Source: Magnolia sinica (Eukaryota > Streptophyta > Magnoliopsida > Magnoliales > Magnoliaceae). Taken from it: a stretch of DNA of 64,000 nt. The stretch is taken from contig NC_080582.1 of the NCBI RefSeq assembly GCF_029962835.1, forward strand, positions 75,698,177 to 75,762,176, in the 5' to 3' direction. Numbering within the stretch: position 1 is the first letter of the stretch; each line of letters starts with the position of its first letter. The notes under the pieces were generated by a model. The model was not told where the DNA came from. It ran no database searches and saw only the letters and a list, made by a program, of their open reading frames with translations. Positions 1 to 10,795 of the stretch are shown here, in pieces. The translations under genes were made by a program, and so were the position numbers.

Positions 1-280
1 TGTCTGACTGCCTCTTAGCTATGATAGACAATTAATAAGAGAAATAGATCAATGGGCCATATTCAAATGAAGAAAATGGTCTAATATTTGTTGGCTGGGA
101 TCTTCTAATATCGAAAGTTCTTCAACTTTTTTATCCTTGCTTGTGTTCAACAGACCAATAGTTTGGATTTCAATGGACCCCACCTGTTGGAATGGAAATC
201 AATGTAGAAGAGAGCTAATCCCATATTCCCATGCATGCATCATATGTGCCAACATGATCCAATGGTCTGGACTTTGCTAA

Positions 281-1450
281 TGTTCTTCCTTATGTTGGTT
301 CTTTTTATATGATTTTATACAGAAGTTGAAAGTGCGCATCCGAACTGCTGTGATGATGTGTCAATGAAATGTGATCCAAACAATCCTGCTGACAATGACA
401 AATGCAACACACTGTGCTTGAACAACTGCACAAAGGGCGGGGTTTGCAAAGCTAGGAAAAAACCGACTTGCCATTGTTACTGTTGAATGGCTTATCATAC
501 ATCTTCCATCACCTTATCTCCAAATAAATACCAGCGTGGCTTCGTCTGCTGTGAATAGGCGAATGGTGTGCTTGTAATATTTATTTTATGTGGGTGATGA
601 TGGGGTAATTTTTAAATAAACTGGACTATTATTTGTTAAAATTCAAATTAGTGGCTTCTTTGGGTACCATGGGATGATTAATGCTCACATGCAATGTTTT
701 TTCTTTCAATATATTATAGCGGCCCCAAAGGTTGACCATGTTTGAAAGATCATCTGGGGCAAAACCTGGCATGGTCTATTCATCAGACAGGTTATGATTT
801 TGAAATCATGTGGACAACTGATGGACTGAATCAATGTATGTTTGTGGCCCACCTAATGAGTGTAACTCCATGTAATTTTCATTTTGTGGCTCACCTTCTT
901 CATTGCTTCGGTGTTCCACTAAAGTGACAAAAATGCAGAAATCAGGGTTGCATGTGAAAGTTAACAAACATGGTTGCATGGAAAGACGTTACATACAACA
1001 TTGGTAAGAGGCATTAGAGATGAAGATTTGAAACATCACATGCAACCCGGCTCACGCCTGAATTTGCCACAATAACAGTATACGAGAGCTCTACATGTGA
1101 TGGACCCCTGCTGTGATGATTGCCTGGCCCAGAAATCAGTTTGGTCCAGTTACCAAATGGGTCACACATGTATGTTAGATCATACTATTGATTAGAGTGA
1201 TTCAATCCGTCAATTGTTTGGGCACATGATGGCCCACTTGATGAGTGGACCAGCCTGACTTTCTGAGAGGTGATAATGCCAGCACGTGTGGGTATCTGAC
1301 AGATTGGCCGACATGGTATGCCTGCATCTGAGGTTGGTTGGAGGTGAACTTCATGTAATTTAGATTCTAGTAGATCGTAACTTCTTGAGTTGGTTCTAAT
1401 GATACGATGATTAACGAAGACCCATCCAAACTCGAGTGAATTGGACTCAA
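281..1450 (+). repeat. Tandem duplication unit, left copy (around the first defensin-like exon)
   Basis: The end of the intron, the exon, and about 1 kb of downstream DNA match 9690-10795 at an offset of about 9.34-9.41 kb. Shared landmarks are the CTTCCTTATGTT stretch before the acceptor, the 3' flank with CATCTTCCATCACCTTCTC-type sequence, and the GATCATCTGGGGCAAAACC stretch at about 748 and 10157. There are many small differences, so the duplication is not recent. Confidence 0.75.
323..486 (+). CDS. Defensin-like cysteine-rich peptide, last exon (5' part outside window)
   Basis: Likely a small secreted defensin-like (DEFL) peptide. The exon begins after an AG acceptor at 321-322, enters with two bases of a split codon (phase 1), and runs 53 full codons to a TGA at 484-486. 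The mature part has ten cysteines spaced CC-x6-C-x10-C-x3-C-x3-C-x5-C-x7-C-x-C-x-C. The CxxxC and CxC pairs and the GGVC...C stretch (gamma-core like, GxC then C) fit a cysteine-stabilised alpha-beta peptide; that assignment is inference from spacing only. The exon is closely similar to exon 2 of the complete gene at 8238-9892, which predicts that exon 1 (signal peptide) lies roughly 1.1 kb before the window. No inactivating change is seen. Role (antimicrobial or signalling) cannot be told from sequence. Confidence 0.72.
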
Positions 1451-2261
1451 ACGAGTTAGAAATGCAGGTGCGCTAGCCTCACATGTGTAGAGAAGTGATA
1501 TGTGGATCGGTTCGTCCAACTATCTTCAATATATATATATATATATATAGCTTCTAAACTTTAGAAAATATGATCATTTGGTGGGTCAAGAATGCGTATT
1601 ATTTGAACCATTGATCGATGAGTACTCTTATCCATTCATTTGTATTGCATAGGTGTAGGCAACCTGATAATCATATGGGCCTGGTTTTTCAGATGTGGCA
1701 TCTAAAATATTAGGATCATGTGGTGAGCGATCTGATGAGTGTCTCTGACTTTAAGATTTGGATGAGTTCCTTGTGACTCATCTGAGTCAACTCGGACTCA
1801 GTTGGACCTAATACAGTTTGAGGGACGATTCACCCCAACTTTGCCGTGTGGAGCTGATTCACGCCTTACTTGGGTGGGTCCCGACTCAAATCAAAACCAA
1901 ACTAGTTGGTCCGAGTTGCCAAGGCTCTTAAGCATGCTCCTATGTCACACGTGTGACTCATCTACATGTGTTGAAATGAACATGGAATATAGTCGAGTGA
2001 ATTATAGCCTGGACTAGGACGAGTAGGGGTGACGATGGCTTGGATTCGGGTCTGGTTGGTGTTGCCCACGGTCTCGAGTCTCAACGCATTAGCGTGTTTA
2101 GGTCCTTGCTTGAGCCTTGATGTTGACGAGCCTTATGAATAGCTAAAACAAGCTAGCCGTTCGTTTGCTCTCGCTCACTTGAGGAGTTAAAAGACGTGTA
2201 CTACTTCCCAAAAGATCTCAGTTTGGCCCACTTGATAGAAGGCTAGGATCTAGCACACGTG
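1451..2261. other. Intergenic, no gene recognised; short (AT)n at 1529-1549
   Basis: No coding region with recognisable similarity. There is one short AT microsatellite. Part of 1740-2030 carries GACTC/GAGTC-rich words like those in the hAT-like elements further on, without clear boundaries. Confidence 0.5.
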
Positions 2262-2337
2262 CTTTACTGTGGCATGTTGGGATGCATGTACTGGATAAGA
2301 AAAAAATAACAAAAAAGAAGAAAGAGATGACATGTAG

Positions 2338-2974
2338 CAGGGCTGATAGTTGGGCGCGCAGGTTGGGCCGGGTTGGTACTATAAACCCTAGTTCAACCCA
2401 AGGTTCCTATACCTCAACCCTAATCCAACCCAACCCAACCTCGGGTTGGGAATTCTCAACCCAAGCCCAACCCAAGCGGGCTCACGGTCTGGTAGATATA
2501 TGCATTATATTTTTAATATATGTTTTATTTTTCGTGCCTATAATTTACTAATACATATGTAGTTATTTGTAGTAAAGAAATTCATTTTTTTTCTAAAGAA
2601 ACAAGCTAAAATATAGGACAATTACTTAAAAAGTGGTATCATGTATCAAGCAATCTATTTGGGAGAGAGAAATTTGGCGTATCTTGTTAGCTTGAGTCAT
2701 AAAAAATAACGCAGACCAATGAAACCCAATGGCATTAGAATTTTTTGTGCTTTCAACACAGACAATTCGTGCTTAATTATAATTAATTTATAAGGAACTT
2801 ATATATTGATCGGGTTCGGGTTGGATTGGGCAACCTGACCCCAACTCAAGTTTTATCCAATTGGTGTTTGTGTGGCCCAAGCCCGAGACTAAAACCGATA
2901 TATCCTGCCCAAGCTTAACCCAATGTCAGGTTGGTTACGGGTTGGTCAGGTTGAACCCGCCCAACTTTCAGCTA
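2338..2974. mobile_element. GGTTGGG-rich inverted-repeat element, unit 1
   Basis: The left end reads CAGGGCTGATAGTTGGG and the right end reads CCCAACTTTCAGCTA; the ends are roughly inverted. Subterminal zones are packed with GGTTGGG / CCCAACC words, a style common at hAT-type element ends. No clean target duplication was found, so class is uncertain. Confidence 0.45.
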
Positions 2975-3164
2975 AAGCAGGTTTGTGTGAAGCTCAGGTG
3001 CAACATTTTTTTTCTCACACGTTGTTTTTCTCACAAGTTGGACTGTCTTTTGCAAATGATCTTGTTCATCTATTTATTGATCTAATAATTAGATTAGTGT
3101 ACTTTTCTCAAGGCAATCTATGAAAACTCAATATCTAATGGAATGTCCACATAGGTGTTATAGA

Positions 3165-3830
3165 TAGAGGTGGGCATCGGATGACTTGATCCGGCTAACT
3201 AGACTTGTCCGACTTGTTCAGATCCGACTCGACTCGAACTGAATGGGTGAGTCATTCCAAACCGAGTAGGCTTCGCCCAATCCAAACTCAAACCGAATTG
3301 AGTTCGAGTTACCTAGTAACTAGACCCGACTCAACCCAAAACTCGATCCAGTTATAGCCGACTCGACTTGACCCGTCTCTCTAACCCTACCCGCCACACC
3401 CTACCCCGACCCGATCCTAAACTCTCTCTCTCCCTCCCTCCCTCTTCCTCCTCCTCCTCCTCCTCTTCCAAGCCCGACAACACACCACCATCACCTTCCT
3501 CCTCCTCCTCCTCTCCCTCCCTCCCTCCCTCCCTCATCCTCCTCCTCTTCTAAGCCCGGCAACCATCCACCACCATCACCCTCCTCCTCCTCTCTCTCCT
3601 CTCCACTCCCTCCCTCCCTCGTCTCTCAATTCGACTTAGTGCCAACTGGACTTGACTCGGTTCTTCTAACCGGATCAAACTTGGTTCGGATCAATTGAAC
3701 TCGGATCGAGTTAATTAGGCATGTTGGACTTGGTATCGAGTCGGATCGAGTTCGGGTCAGGCCTATTTCAAAACCGAATCGAGTTGAGTCAACCCTAACT
3801 CGGTTCGACTCGACTTGATGCCCAGCTCTA
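3165..3830. mobile_element. hAT-like non-autonomous element, unit 1
   Basis: 666 bp. Left end TAGAGGTGGGCATCGG, right end CCGAT-like GATGCCCAGCTCTA (inverted). It is flanked by 8 bp GTTATAGA (3157-3164) and GTCGTGGA (3831-3838), a decayed match that is clearer in unit 2. The interior has CGACTCGACTC subterminal words and CTCC/TCC microsatellite stretches (3420-3620). An 8 bp target duplication with TAGAG-type ends fits hAT. No transposase is encoded; the serine-rich and glutamate-rich reading frames are microsatellite translation. Confidence 0.65.
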
Positions 3831-4232
3831 GTCGTGGATTTCAACGTCTCCAAATGTGGCTACCTGCATGGAAATGTTTCCCTAGTATTTGTGCAATTCA
3901 ATCAAACACAAGACCACACGTGCACTTAGATATACCTATGTCCAAAGTTGTGTGGGGCCACAGAAATGTTAGTGGATTCTAAAAATCAGGCAGATCCAAA
4001 ACTCAGGTGGATTGTACGGAACAAAACAGTAGGAACAGAAACATCCACCGTTGAAACCTTCTGAGCTGACCATGATGTTTATATGCGATCCAAACCGTTC
4101 ATAGGGTTATTACCACTCAAATAAACTATAGGCACAAATATCGTCCTAAAAAAATGCTTTATTGTGGCACATTGGGATGCATGTACTGGAAAAGAAAAAA
4201 ATAACAAAAAAGAAGAAAGAGATGACATGTAG

Positions 4233-4913
4233 TAGGGCTGAAAGTCGGGCAGGTTGGGTCGGGTTGGTACTATAAACCCTAGCCCAACCCAAGGTTACTA
4301 TACCTCAATCCTAATCCAACCCAACCCAACCTCGGGTTGGGAATTCTCAACCCAAGCCCAACCCAAGCGGGCTCAGTCTAGTAGATATATGCTAATATTT
4401 TCATTATTATATTAGTCTATTATATTTTTAATATACGTTTTATTTTTTGTGCCTATAATTTACTAATTATATATGTAGTTATTTATAGTAAAGAAATTCA
4501 TTTTTTAAAAAAAAACAAACAAGCTAAAATATAGGACAATAACTTTAAAAGTCGTATCATGTATCAAGCAATCTATTTGGGAGAGAGAAATTTGGCATAT
4601 CTTGTTAGCTTGAGTCATAAAAAATAATGTAAACCAATGAAACCTAAAGGCATTAGAATTTCCTGCGCTTTCAACACAGACAATCCGCACTTAATTATAA
4701 TTAATTTATAAGGAACTTATATATTGATTGGGTTCAGGTTGGGTTGGGTTGGGTTGGGCAACCCAACCTCAACCCGAGCCCAACCCAAGTTTTATCCAAT
4801 TGGTGTTTGTATGACCCAAGCTCGAGGCCAAAACCGATACATCCTGCCCAAGCCCAACCCAGTGTCAGGTTGGTCACGGGTCGGTCAGGTTGAACCCGCC
4901 CAACTTTCAGCTA
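4233..4913. mobile_element. GGTTGGG-rich inverted-repeat element, unit 2
   Basis: Duplicate of the element at 2338-2974. Left end TAGGGCTGAAAGTCGGG, right end CCCAACTTTCAGCTA. The iterated GGGTTGGGTTGGG at about 4738-4757 is longer than in unit 1. Confidence 0.45.
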
Positions 4914-5102
4914 GAGCGGGTTTGTGTGAAGCTCAGCAGCAACATTTTTTTCTCACACTTTGTTTTTCTCACAAGTTGGACCGTCTTTTGCAAACGATCT
5001 TGTTCATCTATTTATTGATCCAATAATCAGATCAGTGTGCTTTTCTCAAGGCAATCTATGAAGACTCAATATCTAATGGAATGTCCACATAGGTGTTATG
5101 GA

Positions 5103-5684
5103 TAGAGTTGGGCACCGAACAACTCGATCCGGCTAACTCGACTCCTCTGACTCGTTTAGATCCGACTCGACTCGAACCGAATGGGTGAGTCGGTCCGAAT
5201 CGAGTAGGTTTCGCCCAATCCAAACTCAAACCGAGTCGAGTTCAAGTTACCTAGTAACTAGACCCGACTCGACTCAACCCGACTCTCTAACCCTACCCAC
5301 CGCACCCTACCCTGACCCGATCCTAAACTCTCTCTCTCTCTCCCTCCCTCCCTCCTCCTCCTCCTCTTCCAAGCCCGCACAACCCACCACCATCACCTTC
5401 CTCCTCCTCTCCCTCCCTCTCTCCCTCCCTCCTCTTCTAAGCATGGCAACCATCCACCACCATCACCCTCCTCCTCCTCCTCTCTCTCCTCTCCACTCCC
5501 TCCCTCCCTCGTCTCTCAATCCAACTCGGTGCCAACTTTCAGTCTGGATCAATTGAACTCGGATCGAGTTAGGCATGTTGGACTTGGTATCGAGTCTTAT
5601 CGAGTTCGGGTCAAACTTATTTCAAAACCGAATCGAGTCGAGTCAACCCTAACTCGGTTCGACTCAACTCGTTGTTCAGCTCTA
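5103..5684. mobile_element. hAT-like non-autonomous element, unit 2
   Basis: 582 bp. Left end TAGAGTTGGGCACCG, right end GTTCAGCTCTA. The flanks are GTTATGGA (5095-5102) and GTTGTGGA (5685-5692), an 8 bp target duplication with one mismatch. It is the duplicated copy of 3165-3830, with a shorter CTCC tract. Confidence 0.7.
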
Positions 5685-6010
5685 GTTGTGGATTTTGACA
5701 TCTCCAAATGTGGCTACCTGCATGGAAATATTTCCCTAGTATTTGTGCAATTCAATCAAACACAAGACCACACGTGCACATAGGTATACCTGTGTCCAAA
5801 GTTGTGTGGGGCCATAGAAATGTTAGCGGATTCTAAAAATCAGGCAGATCCAAAACTCAGGTGGATTGAATGGAACAAAATAGTAGGAGCAGAAACATCC
5901 ACCGTTGAAACCTTTTGAGTTGACCATGATGTTTATATGCGATCCAAACCGTTCATACGGTTATTACCACTCAGATAAATTGTAGGCACAAATATCATCT
6001 TGAAAAACAA

Positions 6011-6616
6011 AAAAAAAAAAAAAAAAACTTCTGTCACCCTAAGAGACTGTTTGGTGTGGCCTGGCTACATGAGTCATGCAGATTTTTAGATCTTTTTCTT
6101 ATTGTGGTCTTGAAAAACAGATGGATGGAGTGAATTTGTAACAACAGCCCTGTGTGCCCACACACAGCCCTGGGCACAAGAATATCTCTATGCCCGGAGT
6201 AACATGCAATCCACTTGCCTAGGGTTTTTTTGCTAGAGGATACGTCCCTTTGGATACCTTAGCCTCCGAGGTCATCTATCAACCATCCAAACCGTTCATA
6301 TTATATAGTATGGGACTCAACTTGGATGGATGACATACAAAAGTACTCTTCTATTTGAATTATTTAATCATCCCAAAATTTCTTTGATTACAATGGTTTC
6401 CTTAATCTTTGAATAATCAAAGTTTTAAAATAATTGAATCAGAGAGATTTTCTTAATGCCTCCCATCCAACGAGAGGGTGGTCGCATGAACGGTTTGGAT
6501 CATTGAAAAGAATCCTGATCCATCTGTTAAAGTCCCAATGTACCATATTGCAATGTGCGGGTCACTGCCTGTATTCTACTACTCAATTCTCTGTCAACCG
6601 AAACCTTCAAATAGAA
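6011..6616. other. Intergenic, A-run and unclassified sequence
   Basis: A poly-A run (about 6007-6027) is followed by AT-rich sequence. No gene or clear element boundary is seen. Confidence 0.45.
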
Positions 6617-7646
6617 GGAGGCGGATTGCGTCCTACCCCACCTCAGCGTTGGATCTTACTCATTTTTGAGGCTTATACATTAAAAAATATCTAAGAAAAG
6701 AGATTGATGGCATGGATAAACAAATACATCACATTTTGGGCGTGTTTGGGCGGTGGGATTAGAAGAGATTAGGTGGGATGAGATTCAAAAAATATAATTA
6801 TTACCCTGGCAGGGATTGCCCCATGTGCCACGGGATAAGATTAATGCCATGCTTTGTTGGTGATAGGGTAGTACATTGAATGGATATACCCACCATCATT
6901 TGAAATCACTGAGAATAACACACATGTGTTATATCTAAACCGTCCATTTGTTTTGTAACATCATTTTATGGCATGGGCCTAAAAATGAGGTAGATCCAAA
7001 ACTTATGTAGCCCCAAAGAAGTTTTCAATGGTAACTATTCAATCCCCATTGCTTTCTACGGTGGGGTGTACTTGAGCTTTAGATTTACCTAATTTTTTTG
7101 CCCGATGCTCTAAAATAATTTCGAAAAATGGGTGGATGGTGTGGATATAGCCTACACATCATGGTGGGACCTACACAACTTACCAACATTGAGTGAACTT
7201 AACACGGGACCTAATACAATTCCATATAATCTAGTTCCAAGCATTTCCATTCTTCATAAACATAGAGTGGAATTGGCACAGGACCAGAGGAATCCATCCC
7301 ACCTAATCCCATCTAATCCCACTGCCCAAACAGGCCCTTAGATCCATGGAAGTGGATAAACAAATACATTACATTTAGATCCATGGAAATTATGAGAAAA
7401 AAAAATAAATGAGGCACATCCGATGCTGAAGTGGACCACACCATACATATAACTCTTGCACTTAATGCTTTGTGCATTTAATGCAATCTAAGCTTATTAT
7501 TTGGTGTGGTCCACTTAAGTTTATATCTACTTATTTTTGGGCTCATACCTTAAAAGATATTGGAAAAGAGAAAAACAGGTATATCACCGTGGCCCTAGAT
7601 TTACATGATCGTGACGAGAGAAGGGTGTAGGACGGAATCCGCCTCC
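6617..7646. mobile_element. Mutator-like MITE (GGAGGCGGATTGCGTCC ends)
   Basis: Ends are GGAGGCGGATTGCGTCCTAC at the left and, inverted, GGACGGAATCCGCCTCC at the right. Flanking 9-mers CAAATAGAA (6608-6616) and TAAGTAGAA (7647-7655) match at 7 of 9, which fits an old Mutator-type target duplication. A younger element is inserted inside (6738-7337), so the original element was about 430 bp. It is related to the other GGACGCGGATTGCGTCC-ended elements in the window. Confidence 0.6.
6738..7337. mobile_element. Tourist-like (PIF/Harbinger-type) MITE nested in the Mutator-like MITE
   Basis: 600 bp. Left end GGGCGTGTTTGGGCGGTGGG, right end CCCACTGCCCAAACAGGCCC, inverted. The flanks are TTT (6735-6737) and TTA (7338-7340). 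The left flank matches the uninterrupted copy after the element, where TTA is intact, so the TTT is likely a mutated TTA. Internal arms carry GGGATTAGATGGGATT-type words. No coding capacity. Confidence 0.65.
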
Positions 7647-8196
7647 TAAGTAGAAATACAGCTAATAGCAATTAATTATTATTACTATTTTTTTAATTTA
7701 CTATTTCAGAACGCACCCATGGTGCTCTGTACAGCATATTTCACAGAGCTTAGCTGGCCCCACACGCGTCCACAAGGAAGTCACTCTCCATGCCACCCAT
7801 CTACAGACATGCCAAATGTATTTCATATCAAAACCATCCATTGCGAGGGTTCCATTCTATAGAAACCCCTGACGAAAAATTATTAGAATTCACTCGTTAG
7901 ATTGGCCATGATGATAGAATCAAAAGGATATCTATGAAAACTTAGCTAAAATTTCTGGCCATCCATTTCTTTCGTAAATTGTAGATTAATGGATCAGATT
8001 ATGGGAAAAATCTTTGTTCAAGATCATCTACGTGGTGGGTCCCATTGGCTGGATGGATTGGATCTTGCATGAGTGTGCGACTTTGACACATTAACAGCGC
8101 GTAGATGTGCTCCTTTGTGTAGGCGTGTGTGCTTCGCGAAGCACCGTATTGCAGAGGCTTTTAAAACCATGCAAGCCCCAGAACCGTTGCTCGCAC
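7647..8196. other. Upstream region of the defensin-like gene
   Basis: About 550 bp before the TATA box. No gene seen. It contains GGCCCCAC and GGTGGGTCCCA stretches like the dispersed MITE family, without definable ends. Confidence 0.4.
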
Positions 8197-8203
8197 TATA
8201 TAT
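8197..8203 (+). promoter_or_regulatory. Probable TATA box of the defensin-like gene
   Basis: TATATAT lies 35-41 bp before the ATG at 8238. That would put the transcription start only a few bases before the ATG, so the 5' UTR would be very short. Position and sequence are seen; function is inferred. Confidence 0.4.
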
Positions 8204-8237
8204 GAATGGCCCACCTTCTCAAAGAAACCAAAATACA

Positions 8238-9892
8238 ATGGAAAGAGTGAGATTTGCAGCTTTTGCTATCCTGTTCCTTATGGCTTGCACAGGTTAGTGA
8301 AAGGCCAAAGACTCGTGTATCTCTCTTCCTTCTTCAAACACCAGACTAGTTTTTGTGGGCCAAACTCATGTGATCGTGCAATGCCATTCTAAGGGCAGTG
8401 ATGTGTCCATACACATTGATGTAGTTGTATGACTATCTAGACCATTCAAATTGTTGGCCCAGTTGCGAATAGTGTATGATAGTCACCATTTGGCTATGCA
8501 TATATTCGATTCATCACATGGATGGTTAGGATTGCTAGGTAATATGAGTTTTTAGCCATGCTTGTTGTGCTGGATTTGGATGGTCAAGATAGCCGTATGT
8601 GTATGTTTGATGTGTTAGAGTAAGGTGTATGTAACTGTATACATCTTATACTCTAAGACATTTCTATAGATTTATGTGTTCTCAATGAGATATTATATGA
8701 TATAGTATTTTAATGTAGGTTTTTTTTTTTTTTTTGGAATTTTTTATATCAGTAAGTTTTGTAGGCCCTACTTTGAAACATGTGTTATATCCACACCATC
8801 CATCCATTTTATGAGATCATTTTATAATATTATTGCTTCAAAAAATGAGACATATTCAAAGCTAGAGCGGACCACACCACATAAAGTAGTGGGGATTGAA
8901 TGCCTATCAAGTGAATCTTATTAGGGCCACATTATGACATAAGTTTTGAATCAAGCTGATATTTGCTTTCCTTTCATCCAGATCTTTTTTACCTTATCAA
9001 ATAAACATCACGGTGAACATTAGAAAGGTTTCAACGGTAGAAGTCACTGTTCCCACAGCTTTCTATGGTACCTGGTTTACTTGGGTTTTAGATCTGCCTC
9101 ATTTTTTGGCCCATGCCCCAAAATGATGTAAGAAAAAATAGATGAATCATGTGGATATAACATACATTACGGCCCGCAAAATTTGCTGACATCAACACAC
9201 CACTAAGGTCGGCACACCAGGCAAGCTGCTTCCTAAAGCATGCACACCGTCACTAGTCGGCCTCTGGCTCTTAGACACAGGTTGCCAAATCGAGTAAGTC
9301 CGATGCTACTTGTCTGAGTTGACTCAGCATCATTCGAGAACTCATAAGCATTGTTTGATATGTGATGTGGGCAAAAAATCCAAACAGTCCATTAAATGAA
9401 TCATCTCATGAAACCCTCTAGGCTCAAAAGTTAGCCTAATGCTCTAAATATTTAGTAGGCTATAGCAAAGTGAGAAGGAATTTCCTCCATTGATTTGCCT
9501 CTCACTCTTAGAGGGCACAAAAAAAATTTTGAGTATCTAATTTTTGGGCCTTGGGGGTTTCATTAGTAACTCATCTATAGTAGAGAGCATTCGGATCTTG
9601 TACCCTTTCAAAAATTACTCACGAGTTCTCATGAGAACCGATTCTACCTACATTTCTCACATTAGACATGTTAGGGACTTCAGTTCTCTTCCTTATGTTA
9701 TTGCTTTTTACATGATTTTATGTAGAAGTTGAAAGTACGGCGTATCCAAATTGCTGCGAGACGGTGCATATGCATTGTGATCCAAACAATCATGCTGACA
9801 ACGTAAAATGCAACTCAGTGTGCTTGAAGGGCTGCAGCAAGGGTGGGGTTTGCAAGGATTGGCAACCACAGGTTTGCCATTGTTTCTGTTGA
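8238..9892 (+). CDS. Defensin-like cysteine-rich secreted peptide, complete two-exon gene
   Basis: Join 8238-8292 and 9726-9892; the intron is 1,433 bp, phase 1, GT at 8293 and AG at 9724-9725. The product has 73 residues. Exon 1 encodes a hydrophobic signal peptide starting MERVRFAAFAILFLMACT. Exon 2 encodes a short acidic lead-in and a ten-cysteine domain with exactly the same spacing as the exon at 323-486 (CC-x6-C-x10-C-x3-C-x3-C-x5-C-x7-C-x-C-x-C), including a GGVC gamma-core-like segment. A signal-peptide exon followed by a phase 1 intron and a cysteine exon is the usual DEFL gene plan. The start is the only ATG that gives a signal peptide in frame with the donor. Changes from the first copy fall between cysteines, which suggests constraint on the fold. 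The intron carries a MITE at about 8743-9198. Alternative: another small cysteine-rich class with the same exon plan. Confidence 0.8.
8743..9198. mobile_element. Dispersed GGCCCACC-family MITE inside the defensin-like gene intron
   Basis: The left arm (TTATATCAGTAAGTTTTG then ATATCCACACCATCCATCC) and the right arm read in reverse (TGATGTCAGCAAATTTTG, then ATATCCACATGATTCATC) are inverted over roughly 70 bp. The interior has the family words 'ACCACACCA', 'GGGGATTGAA' and 'TTTCAACGGTAGA'. Boundaries are approximate; no target duplication was resolved. Confidence 0.55.
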
Positions 9893-10795
9893 GTGGCTTA
9901 TGATACATCTTCCATCACCTTCTCTCCAAATAAATACCAGTGTGGCTTTGTATAGGTGAATGGTGGGCTTATCACATTCACCATGTATGTTATGATGGGG
10001 TGATATTTTAAATAAACTGGGCTATTATTTGTCAAAATTCAAATCAGTGGCTTGTTTGGGCACCATGTGATGAGAAATGTTCACATACAATGTTTTTTCT
10101 TGTTATTTTTTATTTCGAATACATCAGAGCTGTGCAAAAGGTCGACCATGTTGGAAAGATCATCTGGGGCAAAACCCAGCATGGTCGATTTATCAGGTAG
10201 GCTATGATTTTGAAATCAATGGACAGCCAATGGGCTAAATCAATGTATGTTTGTGGCCCACCTAATGAGTGTAACCCCCTGTGATTTTCATTGTGTGGCC
10301 CGCCTTCATCGTTACTTTGGTGTTCCACTAAAGTGACAGAACTGCAGAAATCAGAAGTGTTGCATGTGAAAGTTAACAAACAAGGTTGCATGAAAAATCA
10401 ATTAGGTACAACATTGGCAAGAGGTATTAGAGATGGTCGACCCTGGCTGTGATTGCCTGGCCCAAAAATCAGGCTGGTCCACTTATCAGATGGGCCACAC
10501 ATGTATGTTGGATTATGCTATTGGCAGGTCTGACTCAAACCATCGATTGTTTTGGTACATGTGGCCTGTTTGATGAGTGGACCAGTCTGATATGATGATG
10601 AATGAAGACCCGTCTAAGATTGAATGCAACTTGAGCCAGTCGGACTCAGTTGAGTCTCGTCAGTCCGTCTCATCCCAACCATCAGATGAAGGTTGTAGGC
10701 AGACTTCGTGATGTTGTTGGGAGATTGGAGCTTCCATTGTTAGTTCTAGTGACATGATCATTGATGAATGATTCACGCAAGTTGACTTAGACTCG
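9690..10795 (+). repeat. Tandem duplication unit, right copy
   Basis: Right-hand partner of 281-1450. It contains exon 2 of the complete defensin-like gene and its 3' flank. Similarity fades after about 10795. No further gene is seen in the flank after 9893. Confidence 0.75.

Larger units (their letters stand above)
2262..4155 (+). repeat. 1.9 kb tandem direct repeat, unit 1
   Basis: Starts near GCTTTACTGTGGCATGTTGG (2262) and repeats from about 4156 with GCTTTATTGTGGCACATTGG. The two units are alignable throughout, including both nested inverted-repeat elements, so the elements were inserted before the duplication. The period is about 1,894 bp. Confidence 0.85.
4156..6010 (+). repeat. 1.9 kb tandem direct repeat, unit 2
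   Basis: Second unit of the duplication starting at 2262. It ends near 6010 in an A-rich run. It is slightly shorter because of small deletions in the CTCC-rich part of the nested element. Confidence 0.85.

Noticed and set aside
742..927. 61-codon open frame after the first defensin-like exon
   Set aside because: Lies in the duplicated 3' flank; the matching region at 10149 on does not preserve the frame.
3352..3553. Glutamate-rich (minus) and serine-rich (plus) open frames
   Set aside because: Both are translations of the CTCC/TCC microsatellite inside the hAT-like element; the same applies to the frame at 5185-5556.
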